Source: Lingula anatina (Eukaryota > Brachiopoda > Lingulata > Lingulida > Lingulidae). Taken from it: DNA of 26,232 nucleotides. Where the stretch lies: assembly GCF_001039355.2 (NCBI RefSeq), contig NW_019775513.1:956565-982796 (forward strand), in the 5' to 3' direction. A model generated the notes under the pieces. That model made no database searches and was not told the DNA's origin. It worked only from the letters and a program-made list of their open reading frames with translations. Position numbers and translations under genes: made by a program. Shown here in pieces: positions 1-10,239 of this stretch; position 1 is the first letter of the stretch, and every line of letters begins with the position of its first letter.

Positions 1-37
<37 letters not shown>

Positions 38-73
38 TATCACGAACACACACTCGTTCGTCCTCTCTCCATC

Positions 74-116
<43 letters not shown>
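1..116. repeat. (CA)n and (CT)n microsatellites
   Basis: Positions 1-36 are an uninterrupted CA run cut by the window edge. After a short unique link, 68-116 is an almost pure CT run. These are simple repeats with no coding signal. Confidence 0.97.
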
Positions 117-118
<2 letters not shown>

Positions 119-1127
119 AACACCATGAAGCATTAAGAAGAACACAACAAGGACACACGCTGAAAACAACCAGGGTGGCGTTGTTTATTAGGAAAGCAAA
201 CCCAAGGCCCTTAACCTAAGGGCCCCTCACCCCAGTTCACCCACCACATTTCAGAAAAATTAATTGACACAAAGGTGGTATTGAAGGCAAAAGGAGACCG
301 TAAGCCATGTATAAATAGGAGTGTACAAAAACCTGAGTAATATATTCCAATTCAGTGTAACTGCAGAACCTTCAGAAAAAACACTTAAATGTCATAATGT
401 AGACAGTGCACTTAATGGGTGTCATTTTTACTAGGACCGAATGCTGTATTAAAAAAAAAAACACCACGGAAATGTTTGCAGAAACGGAACTGTTGGTTAG
501 CCAAAGGTTTTGTTTTGGTCCGTAAGCCATAAAGAAATAGGAATATAAAAAAATTGGGTAACGTTTTTCAAATCAGTGCAACCGCAAAAGCTTACATCAG
601 AGATTCTCGTAACTTTTTAAATCGATGTACCGTGTACTGATTTGATGCACGGTTAGGCTACTGATAACCTATACCGATCACAGATTGATTTTTCACTGGA
701 TATTCACAATTATGTCTCTGGTTAATTCAGGACACAATTCTTTACAGGAGAAAAGTGCAAATGATAAATTTGCAGCCCTGGCAGAGGGTAGGTTAGTGAA
801 GGGATGGAGAAGAGAAAACAAAGGCCCCTGTCCTCTATGTCAAGCGGGCGATGTCTTGAAAATGCGATTCAAACTTTCTTAATTTGTTTTCCAATAACGT
901 TATATGACTATATGTGAGCTGTGAGCCTTCATTGCAATTACACAAAATCTTTAGTGAAGGTATATTGGGGGGTGGGGGAGGGGTCTTAAACTTCCATTAG
1001 AACGCGTACGGCAAAAATATTTGGTGGGTCCCCGAACAAATTTCCATCAACTACCGCCTATTAATCTATTTAAAAAAATTCAGATTAACCCAAATTTTCT
1101 GCCTCCATCAAGCCTCTGTCTTCTCTC

Positions 1128-1132
<5 letters not shown>
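117..1132. other. Gene-free stretch with a diverged direct repeat
   Basis: No convincing exon is seen. Two copies of an 80-base segment, at about 299-380 and 521-602, begin with the same CGTAAGCCAT. They stay alignable to the end (AAATAGGA, then A-rich, then TCAGTG, AAC/ACC, GCA, CATCAG-like), offset by 222 bases, roughly two thirds identical by eye. An 8-base inverted repeat GGCCCTTA/TAAGGGCC lies near 205-225, and a G-rich run at 967-983. The open frame at 685-882 begins with TTG and resembles no known protein. Confidence 0.6.
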
Positions 1133-1178
<46 letters not shown>

Positions 1179-1190
1179 TACACACACACA
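1133..1190. repeat. (CA)n microsatellite
   Basis: A CA run with one GC and one TA interruption near its end. A 62-aa open frame covering it translates to alternating His/Thr and is an artefact of the repeat. Confidence 0.97.
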
Positions 1191-2751
1191 GTTTAGCAAA
1201 ATCCTGTAGTCTCTTGCACCAGGTCCTCTACACCCTTGAAATAACTGTGGCGACATCTATTAGTCGACAAGTAAACTAAAATACGCTATCACGACCACCG
1301 CAAGATGTCAGCAGTGGAGGTGAATGATCCAGTTTTGTCAATTTTAGAAATAAAATTGTATTCGTCAGTGGTAGTTTTTTTTCTTCAAAAGGTGAAGAAA
1401 CATATCAAATGAGAATTATCCATGAATATCTCAATGTATAACTGATACAGTATTACATTATAAATATTTACAAGAAATGTTATTATGTTTTGATTGTGGA
1501 TGAAAATTAATTTCCTTGATCATTTTCAAAAGAGTACTGCTAGTTCTTTCCATTGAAATACTCTTAATTAAAATGCTGGCATAGAAATGCATCACCAAAA
1601 TCTTTGTTCCTCGTTCGTTTTTGTGAAAAGCTAGCACTACCTCTGGTTACATGTGTAACGTGCGTTGGCATTAGCACTTCTAGAACAAAGCAGTTTTTGG
1701 GTGATTACATGTATGCACCTAACTTGCAATGGCTTATTTGATGTTTATGGCTTCTATGCCCCTATTAATTACAGGGGACAAACCTCTGACCCAAAATACT
1801 CCATTTGGAATGATTATCCGATTATTTTGATCCGATGCTTAACGTCAGCTCGATTTTTGCGTTTAATGAAAAAATTGAGATTAAATCATCTTTGCCGGAT
1901 AGAATTTTCAAACCTTGTGAAATTCGTTGTTATCTTTTGGGATAATGAACCCGTGTTTTTTTATGTTTTCTGTCCATCTATTTTGTTGTCCATCTAGTTT
2001 ATATGACTTAAAATGGCATGTGTATGTCATTTAATGATAATCAACCAAAAGCGCTGTATGCGGCACTAAAATTTTGACTCTATGCTTTTACAACGACTGT
2101 AATCGGATCCGATCTCGTATTAAGCAAACACAAACTCCAACAAGAAAAAAATACTTTCTAATCTTATTGTGCTGCTATTTGACATGAATGATTTAACCCC
2201 TTCCCCCCGGCCATTTATGATATTGTTGAAGAAACAGACGATATGTGTTGCATACAAATAATGTAAAAAAATCTCTTTGTTGGATCTTTAAAACAATAAC
2301 CTGAAACCACAGCTTAATTTACTTTGCGCCCTAGTAGAAACCTATAATGTGCAGTTTCTTTAATTAACTTTAGCACTAAGCAGGCGATTGTGATATATAC
2401 CTAACGTCACTGTGTCTTAGGGAAACCGTATTGTTTCTGGCGTCATAGTCTGGATATTGCGTATTTGCATTGAGTCAAAGCGGTGCGCACCTTTTGTAGA
2501 TGTCTCTCTTTACTTGTTAGCAGCCAAGCGAAGTGCATTATTTGCTCTAATAGAATTAACCGTGAACCGACTAATTCAAAGTGAAAAGTGATATTTGCAT
2601 TTTCACAAAGCAAATCACAGACAATACAATAATCCCTCGACGCACCGGAATACGGTTATTATACAGGGAAGTTAAAGGTTAGGGTTTAGCTAGGCCCCTC
2701 TCTACCGACACCATAGGAATGAAATAAGACGCAATTCATAGTTCTTAGCCT
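1191..2751. other. Gene-free AT-rich stretch
   Basis: No exon with both good borders and recognisable protein is seen. The longest frame (1665-1997, 110 aa) begins with a non-ATG codon, is rich in aromatic and hydrophobic residues typical of AT-rich random frames, and matches no family I know. Confidence 0.5.
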
Positions 2752-2811
2752 TATAAAGTCCTCAGTCGGTAAAAGGAAACGATTTAGGACGCTGTGAAAT
2801 CACAGGTAAGT
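2752..2811 (+). promoter_or_regulatory. Candidate TATA promoter and short non-coding first exon
   Basis: TATAAAG lies at 2752-2758. A start about 30 bases downstream would give an exon of about 20-25 bases ending at a perfect donor, CACAG|GTAAGT, with the GT at 2806-2807. A second good donor, AATAG|GTAAGT, has its GT at 3116-3117. This could be a distal first exon of the gene at 7291, with an intron of more than 4 kb, or of an unseen transcript. Only the TATA box and donor are visible; the rest is inference. Confidence 0.3.
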
Positions 2812-4066
2812 GTGTCGTGTCATTAATGGGTAAATTCATGTAAAGCTTTACATATTTAAAATGCTAGGGTGTTTCCATTGTCTGATTGTTTTTTTTTCTT
2901 CTTCGAGAATAATCTGTCCTTATGTAATTTGAGGCAATGGTTGACTGCGCTGAGCAGTTGACGTTTTATCACGAGTCCTGGTGTGAAGCATGACCCTGTT
3001 CATCCCACACAAGTTTTCTTTTCTACATGTTTCAATAATATTGGTCCTTACTCAACGTTTCAACTTCTGAAGAAGTTTCAATACTCCTTGTTTAAAGCAG
3101 CAATTAGCAGAATAGGTAAGTCTCCAATTTAAAAAAATAAATTCAATTGGAGTATTAATGACTTCTAGAAAATATTAGTCTGCTGAATGGCTACTGTCTT
3201 TTGCAGAGGTCAATATATCAAGGGACACATTTTATTTACTATAGAATACTACTGAGGCGTGACAACAGTTACCAATAATCCTAGATGAGAAGTTAATAAA
3301 ACTGTTGCCACCAATAAATTCTTCAAAAACCCATCATACTTCTGAACGTATAGCTACTGTTTAAAAAATTAACTGCCGGCACAGCTGCACAATAATAGTA
3401 TTTTTAATAGTGTGTCTCAAAAATGCTTGTGAACGTATGATTAATGAACCACAACTTTTGCGGCTTCATTTAGGAGGGGGGGGGGGAGAGGGGGCGTCTC
3501 GGCAGCGTAAAGAGTTGAGTAAATTGTCATGCTAAAAAAGGGACTTAAACCCTGTGAAATCTTGCTATCACTGTTTCATACGACAGAGTAAAATATGACC
3601 TTTTACGACTCGCTCTGGTAATAATCATGCGTTATATATATATCTGAGTAAGAGCAGACTCCATAGAGAGAGACAAAGAAAAAAAAACAGTGGGAACAAC
3701 GATAAGTTTCTATTGGAAACATGGGAACACGCCACCCAGTGCTATTGACCAACTGTGTTTGATTATAGCCGGTAACTATCGGTCATATCTTTGGTGTCAA
3801 AAGATAATCGAAGCCTGATTTATTGGTTAACGAACAAACGGGTTAGCAGGTAAATAGTAATATAGGTAGATAGGGGTGATAATTTACAGCACTGGCCTGA
3901 TCGGCTAGGTGACTCCAGGTGAAGTTTGGTGTATAAGGTATGTATAATGGTCATGTAATACATGAGCGTAAGTTTTAGCAATATAATATTGTCAAGGCCG
4001 TGACAGATCCAGGGGGACGATGGACCCACAAAATTATTTTGGCTTCTTCCTGGTTGATGTCCTGTG
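2812..4066. other. Gene-free stretch with a poly-G tract
   Basis: No supported exon is seen. A run of 11 G at 3476-3486, followed by GAGAGGGGGCG, makes a strand-asymmetric guanine-rich site. Short purine repeats occur near 3665-3690. Confidence 0.5.
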
Positions 4067-4124
4067 CCAATGAGAGAGAGAGAGAGAGACAATTTTTCGA
4101 TTTATTTTTTGCCTCTAAAAATAC

Positions 4125-4171
<47 letters not shown>
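4067..4171. repeat. (GA)n and (CA)n microsatellites
   Basis: A GA run at about 4070-4089 is followed by 38 unique bases and then an ACAC run at 4128-4171. Open frames on both strands here (VCVCVC, HTHTHT, SLSLSL) are by-products of the repeats. Confidence 0.96.
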
Positions 4172-4176
<5 letters not shown>

Positions 4177-6805
4177 TTCGTAACGTACAGACCCTGTTGA
4201 ATTTATAAGAGGATAGCAGTAAATTTACATAGTACAATTTATAACAGTCTAGAGATGTGATGTTCTGTTAAACAAGCCAAACATGCCATACGTCGACGAA
4301 TATTACGGTGCTTTCGTGATTTAATATCCTAGCACCTCCTCTCGTGTATCTATCCATTTAATCGCCCAATCAAGCAACTTAAGCCGTTCACATGACCTGT
4401 CTGATAACCTTATACGTCTTATTGAATTTCGCTCAAAGATAAGCCAAAGCATGTAGATCCAGGCAGTTCGTTATTTCCTTATCAGTAAATGTAACCGTTG
4501 ATGGTGTTCTGCGCTAAAAGAAAATCCTGACCATCACTCTTTTCAGTCCTTGGAGAATATCCGTTCTTAAGCCCATGTTACATGTACTCTGTGGGCTAGC
4601 ATTCATTCTCTTAGCGGTCGCAAACCACTGTAACAAGTGCTTAAGATAAAATTTTAATTATTTCTAGCCAAGTGAACGATTGGAGGCATACCTTATACTT
4701 TCACTCTTTTTCTCTAGCTTTTGAGCTCGAGTCGCGATTTCTAAAATTACTAAAAATGGATAAGAAATGTCCGCACGATGAAAGCACTGGTTAAGAAAAA
4801 TATCTTTGTTTCTGAGCAGTCTATAAAAGTTTCTGTCTAATTTTCTGACCCAGACCCTAAAGCTCTCACGGCGGCTCTTCATTTTAAAACTTGAAATCGA
4901 GAAAGCGTCATGTGACAAAAATTATACTACTGAAAGTTAATGGGGAAAGCGTGTTATTGTAATTGACTTAAGCAAAAATTAATGCATTTTAACCAGCATC
5001 CAAGCATTTTCTGCGAGCGTGCTTGCCATGAATTGATTTATTCCTTTGGACGTGCCAGAAACTGGAATCGGCTATCAAAAACATGCTTCATTGCCCGGTT
5101 ACCTGCAACATGATACACAGGGTCCCTAAAATCTAAATAATGCGGAAAGGTCATGTTGGAGCAGGGTTTAGAGGCTTTTTTGTGGACCTTATGGAAAATA
5201 TCGAAACACCACAGCGACCTTCCAGAGTGTGAAAGTTAATAACTTGTAAGGAGCTAGGGTATCATCTGTAGAGGTAATGTTTTCAGAGTGATCTAACCAA
5301 GTTAATATTTAAGATGTCGACGGTGGAGTTTCGCTACTAGTTTTGTTATTTAGCTCAATATTTATACATTCAATTATTGAATAGGACTCCTATCCAGTTT
5401 TCCTTCCACCTGTTTAGATGTAAACGCTATGGTCATACAGGGACTTCACGCCAGACAAATCACGCGTGTAACGCTACACACAGCCTATACAAATATGGAA
5501 TTCGATGCAGACAAAATAACAGAAAGTGTTACGTTTCATTTACATTTGTTACACTCCCAGAGAGGTTGAACTGGGGTCGAATGTACGCATAAAGGGGTTG
5601 TATATACTATGACACAATGGATATAATTTAGTATTATGTTATTTCGTTAAATTGGAAATTTTCCCCAACATGTCAGGTGCTCGTGTAAAGTTCACGCCCT
5701 CGTCACGTCACCAGCCAAAAGCGGGCACAGAATACATTGGAATGTCACGCCATGAAGGAACAGAGAGACCATGGTAGTAGTTTTTTGTGTCATGGCGGGT
5801 GTATTTATTTAGTGGTTTCCATGGTGACGAAATACCGCACGTGGTGGAGACGACGATGTTTACCGGAGTCCAGATTTCTCCATGTGATCCCCTGCTGTTG
5901 GTCTGACGTATTTATTTATTGTTATTTCTATTACTGTTTAATTTATAAAATCAACAAACTTGCGCGGAAAAACATTTCTTATTCCCTTGATAAGTTTTAT
6001 CGATACGCCATACATCTATCCATTCACGGTTGGTTTGCATCTCAAAATCCTACCTGGTCTTCTTTCATTCATTGGATTATTTTTAAGGTTGTGATTTAAC
6101 GGGAATATATTCACATAAAAGAAAAAAAAGTCCCTTTACTATGAGGATTTGAAGTTCTTTACACAAGACAAGGCTGACGTTCTGTTTTCCTGTTATATTC
6201 TATTTATTAGTCCACCAACCTTGAACGAAAACAATTCTAAATAAATTATCATCGATATTCTATATCCCTCCATTCATTGTATTTTACCCGCAGCTCTTCT
6301 GTTTTTTTAATTGTGCGTTTCATCATGTTAGGTTTGGCATTGTTAAGGAGCTGAGGCGTGTGCGAAAAGACAGATTTAAAACTTCTTTGATTATTAAAGA
6401 AAACAAATAGCATTTTATGAAATGGAATCTTACACAGTTAAAGAACACAGTACCGTAACCGATAATTAACCTATTCACGCTTGTTTAGCCATATTTGGGC
6501 ACTTGCTACATAATTGATTAAGATGTGCTTGTGACTGGAAATACTTGCCAATAAGAAACAGTCGATAAACTCTTTCATTAAATTTCATTTCCCTTGCAAA
6601 CAGTCTCATCAGCTAACTTCCCGCGGAACGGCCGATCAATGAAACCTTTACCAGCGAGTACAATTTCATATGAAAACAATGCCGGAGTTGTTAAGTGTGT
6701 TGATATCATAATAATGGAGCAGTGTTATATAGACTTAAGACGAAACTATGAGATGTTTTGGGAGTGACTTATTTATTATGCACTTGTACAGAGCTATGGC
6801 ACCAC
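4172..6805. other. Gene-free stretch upstream of the His-rich gene
   Basis: No recognisable exon is seen. A 120-codon open frame at 5737-6099 starts with TTG; its composition (Cys, Tyr, Phe, Ile rich) looks random. CRE-like half sites (TCACGTCA near 5703 and TGACGT near 5905) are present but unclustered. Confidence 0.45.
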
Positions 6806-6813
6806 TGACGTCA
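6806..6813 (+). promoter_or_regulatory. Full palindromic CRE site
   Basis: TGACGTCA is the complete cAMP-response element bound by CREB/CREM/ATF dimers. It lies about 150 bases before the proposed leader-exon donor and 485 bases before the start codon of the His-rich gene, a typical promoter-proximal position. Binding and function are inferred; a chance match to an 8-mer is possible. Confidence 0.45.
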
Positions 6814-6965
6814 TAGAACTGAAGCGAAAACTAAGCCTGCCAGAAACCATGTTCTCATTTGTTGTATTTAGTTTGTGTCTGGAGATTTTGTTTTAAAGAC
6901 GTGAAAGAAGAGTGTTTGGTTTTAAGTTACGAATGAAACCGAGGTGGTTTTAATGGCAGCTATCG

Positions 6966-7167
6966 GTGAGTGAAATGAGTTAAGCTGATTGAAAAAAATG
7001 TGCTTGAGGTTAAATATGTATTATCCCATATCCTACAGGTGAGGGTTACTGGCAAGGATAGAACAAATACTAGCGCAGTTAACGGTTATATTTTTCTAAA
7101 TTGTATTTTTATTCGGTCGATTCTTTGATATCTCTTATTTAAATGAATGCTATTTTTTTCTTTGCAG
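6966..7167 (+). other. Probable 5'-UTR intron of the His-rich gene
   Basis: The donor ATCG|GTGAGT (GT at 6966-6967) pairs with the acceptor TTTTCTTTGCAG (AG at 7166-7167), which has a strong polypyrimidine tract. An alternative donor ACAG|GTGAGG lies at 7039-7040. The following exon opens with a 21-codon upstream ORF at 7169-7234. Splicing from 6965 would instead create a 9-codon upstream ORF, MAAIEWKLE. Either would sit ahead of the main start and could lower translation. Confidence 0.5.
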
Positions 7168-7290
7168 AATGGAAACTAGAATAATGACGCCAAGTTTAGG
7201 AAAATGTAAATGGAAAAATAAGTTGCCTCATTAGCAATACGATCTGTGAACTGCGTCTACGTACAAAATTTATAACTACGTGCAACTGCT

Positions 7291-7941
7291 ATGGAGTCGC
7301 ATCAGAAAAACCCATTTCATTTGCCCCCCTCAGGAGCGCTACCCAGTATTCACCATAGCACACGACATACAGGCAACAGGGCACGCACAACCCGACCCGA
7401 GAGAAAATTCACCCATTTTTTATCCCCAGAGGCGCAACTTGCTATGGCGCAGGCCGAGGAGGACACGGTTTCGATCCGGCAGACATCGTCTGCTCACGTT
7501 CGGTCAACTTCACCGCCTAAACGCCACCATGAGCATCACAAGAAGCGAAAACATTTAAATAAGCGCCACACCTCTTTTACGGAACTTTTCGAAAGAACGT
7601 CTTCTCGTTTAGACGGAGACATAACACAGCGTCCCCATACCCATCAACATCAGCGTGAACATCACGGTCACCATAGCAACCACGGGTTCACACAAAGACG
7701 AGCACTGGGGGACCAAAAACTGGACAATGCCATGGAATTAGTCGAACACGTGAACCGTGACGAACCTTTTGCTCATAGACATCCCTTTGAGGAGCTTCTG
7801 GACGAAGATGATAAAATCATTGAAGAAATTGCCCGCAGAAATGCCCTTGATAAATGCCACGTTTGGATGCAATCTCAAGAACACTTCCACGAAAACCCCA
7901 ACGGGCAACACGATGACGACGATCACCTACTCGATGAATGA
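7291..7941 (+). CDS. Intronless His-rich orphan protein, 216 aa
   Basis: I do not recognise this protein. The start ATG has a good context (G at -3 and G at +4), with an in-frame TAA just upstream at 7273, so it is the first possible Met. The product has no signal peptide and no membrane segment. Residues about 77-91 are a His/Lys/Arg block (RHHEHHKKRKH) that could act as a nuclear signal or bind metal or nucleic acid. Residues about 113-130 are a second His-rich block (HTHQHQ, HHGHH). A charged, probably helical segment follows (EELLDEDDKIIEEIARR), then CHVWM and an acidic tail, DDDDHLLDE. GC content is clearly higher than in the flanks and the frame stays open for 651 bases, which supports real coding. 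A single coding exon behind a spliced leader suggests either an old retrogene or a lineage-specific gene. The overlapping frames at 7280-7558, 7757-8056 and 7738-7926 (-) are shadows. Confidence 0.65.
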   Translation: MESHQKNPFHLPPSGALPSIHHSTRHTGNRARTTRPERKFTHFLSPEAQLAMAQAEEDTVSIRQTSSAHVRSTSPPKRHHEHHKKRKHLNKRHTSFTELFERTSSRLDGDITQRPHTHQHQREHHGHHSNHGFTQRRALGDQKLDNAMELVEHVNRDEPFAHRHPFEELLDEDDKIIEEIARRNALDKCHVWMQSQEHFHENPNGQHDDDDHLLDE

Positions 7942-8190
7942 TGCCATTAAATGTAATTCTGAAACATTAATGCGGATTTATATGCCATCAGATTATGCTT
8001 CTGCACGGACCGACCTTATTATTCAAGAAACTACGAGATCATATTTCAGATATTAATCATTGAAAGATCGTGTCATTAGTCCTTTTGTGGACTAACAAGT
8101 GGTTTCGCTGTCACGATCCGAAAAGAGCAGCAACAGCCTGATAAGCATTCTTGAGAAGAATTAAGAAATGTCATTTGAAATTTACTCATC

Positions 8191-8196
8191 AATAAA
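8191..8196 (+). terminator. Polyadenylation signal of the His-rich gene
   Basis: AATAAA lies 250 bases after the stop codon at 7939-7941, giving a plausible 3' UTR of about 270 bases. It is the first canonical hexamer seen after the stop. Confidence 0.5.
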
Positions 8197-8219
8197 ACAC
8201 ATAATACCTATTTTCTCTC

Positions 8220-9848
8220 TGGCATTTTACCTGCTAAGATAATCAAGTTGCTCAAATTCAGTAAAAAAAAATGCCATATACACCCGCTTATGGAGGGGGA
8301 AACGAAACATTATTTGCCAAATATCATAAATATAACCTTGCACATCAATCAGTGTTTTGTATGTCTAGTTAGAAGACGTTTTAAAAAAGCGGAGGCATAG
8401 TGGCTTGGCGTAAATGCTTTTAAATTTAATTTGAAAGTATTTCCTGCCAGACCTGAAAAGACTAAAGTCAAATAGGACGAGCACGGCAAGTATTGATTAT
8501 ATGCCAGTTAGTGCATATGGGACACAAAACTCAATACTTCATTTGATCTCAGAACTGTAGTATCTAGACGTTTTCATTGTTATCATTGTGACAATTGTCT
8601 GTCAAAGAAGAGATAAATTAAATGAGCAAACAGCTTCCATCCAGCGATCTTTGTCCAGAGTGCAACCCCTGCACGGAATGACACTAAAGTGACAGGCAAC
8701 GTATTGGAAAAACTGCCATATACATGTACACAGTAATACAAATGTATGAAACGCACTGGCATTTGATAACGATAAACAAGTTGGTTAAAACAAATATCTC
8801 TCCTGTTTTAACTCTCGTTTTGTACTGAACAGAAGGCTCAGCCTCAGAATCCGTTTATAAATAATCATTGTACGAATTCGACAGTATATTAAATGTTTAA
8901 TAGTCATATACGTCTTAAAGTAAACTTTCTTTTAAAAATTGTTGTTGTCATTATTGTCGGTAATAGCTACGTGCCGTCGTATTTGGATCAACTGCTCCTT
9001 GAAGAGTATTTTACTTTGCCTGGCAAACTTCTCTTTTCATCACAGCGTAAGAAAAGAAATAACTAATGCGAAAGCAAGGCAGCACCCCATTGACTCTATA
9101 CCTACAGAACATACATTCTAAAAGTATGTACAAGCTAAAGAGAGTCTACAAATTTTGTGTAAATATCGGTTTCAAATTTTAAGGAATAATAGCCTATATA
9201 CTACTGAAAAATGAACATAACGTACATATGTACCAAAGGTCTAATCTTTGATGGCCATTCCATTCCGAAATTGTTTTTAATGATCAGTTATCTTAGAAAA
9301 CCAAACTTTGAAGTACTGTAGTATATTTAGTGTTACTGTTTATGATTGTCAAATCCACGTGTATATCACGTGAGTGTCAATAAATTATCAACCCAGAATG
9401 TATATTAACAGTGTATGTTCTTTAATCCGTTTAAAATTACATGTAACTTAACAAAACAGTTTCAAAGCAATTTTAAAAACAACTTTATAGAAAACGTGTC
9501 TTAAGAGGTATTAAAGGAATACATTAAAGCTGTATGGACATTTTCACCCGTACTGTCAAAAAACTGTGGAGCACACATCACAGACGGCGGTTTGGACGAG
9601 AACCATTGTGCTAGCAGAATCCCAACTAACACACTGCCGTTTCTTGAAGACCGCTTTATCTGCCTCAGGTCCGCATCCAGCTGCTAATAGTGTCGAAGCA
9701 AGCAATCCTTTGATAGGAGGTAACGGACCATCCCCTGAGGTCAGTTTTATCACATTGGTAAAATCCAACCCACCTATAGGCATCCACAGAAATTGTCACC
9801 ATATTTAATACTGATGCGAGTTAAACCTATATCAGGATGACAATGCAA
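8220..9848. other. Intergenic stretch between convergent genes
   Basis: The His-rich gene (+) and the dehydrogenase gene (-) converge here. Most of the stretch is AT-rich without exon signals. Two items stand out: a pair of CACGTG sites at 9356-9372, and a GC-richer patch at 9556-9808 that is open on both strands (75 codons on minus, 80 on plus). I cannot assign that patch to any family. Confidence 0.5.
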
Positions 9849-9854
9849 TTTATT
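9849..9854 (-). terminator. Candidate polyadenylation signal, HSD11B1-like gene
   Basis: AATAAA on the minus strand lies 386 bases beyond the TAA stop of the dehydrogenase gene. The 3' UTR between them contains an imperfect CA/GCA-rich stretch at about 10085-10225. An earlier variant signal could be used instead. Confidence 0.35.
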
Positions 9855-10239
9855 TTGTGGATATTTTATTGGAAATAGCCTTTTGTGACTATGTGACTTT
9901 CTCTAAGATTGGTGATTGCGTTGGAGACTATATTTTTTCTATTTTGGGTCGTCATTTTGTGGTCTAACAGTAAAAAGACTCCCGTTTAAAAGATCCCTTG
10001 ACTTTGTTGTACGAGGTACATAACGGTTCGTTACACCGTGAAGCAAACGCGCACGTATGAAGTGGTAATATCATATGAAGTATCTTAACATACCTACCCA
10101 CCACACCCGCACATAAACCACACACTACAAGCAAACACGCATGCATGCACACACACATGCACGCACATACTCACACATACCGCTAAGCAGTCAAACACAC
10201 ACGCATACATATCACAGACAAACATATGCACGAACTATT

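Noticed and set aside
1250-1320. Possible terminal inverted repeats GGCGACATCT and AGATGTCAGC
   Set aside because: The match is only about 8 of 10 bases over a 60-base span, with no extension or flanking duplication.
1665-1997. 110-codon open frame
   Set aside because: It has no ATG start and reads as a chance frame in AT-rich DNA.
5737-6099. 120-codon open frame upstream of the His-rich gene
   Set aside because: It has a non-ATG start, a biased Cys/Tyr/Phe/Ile composition and no family match.
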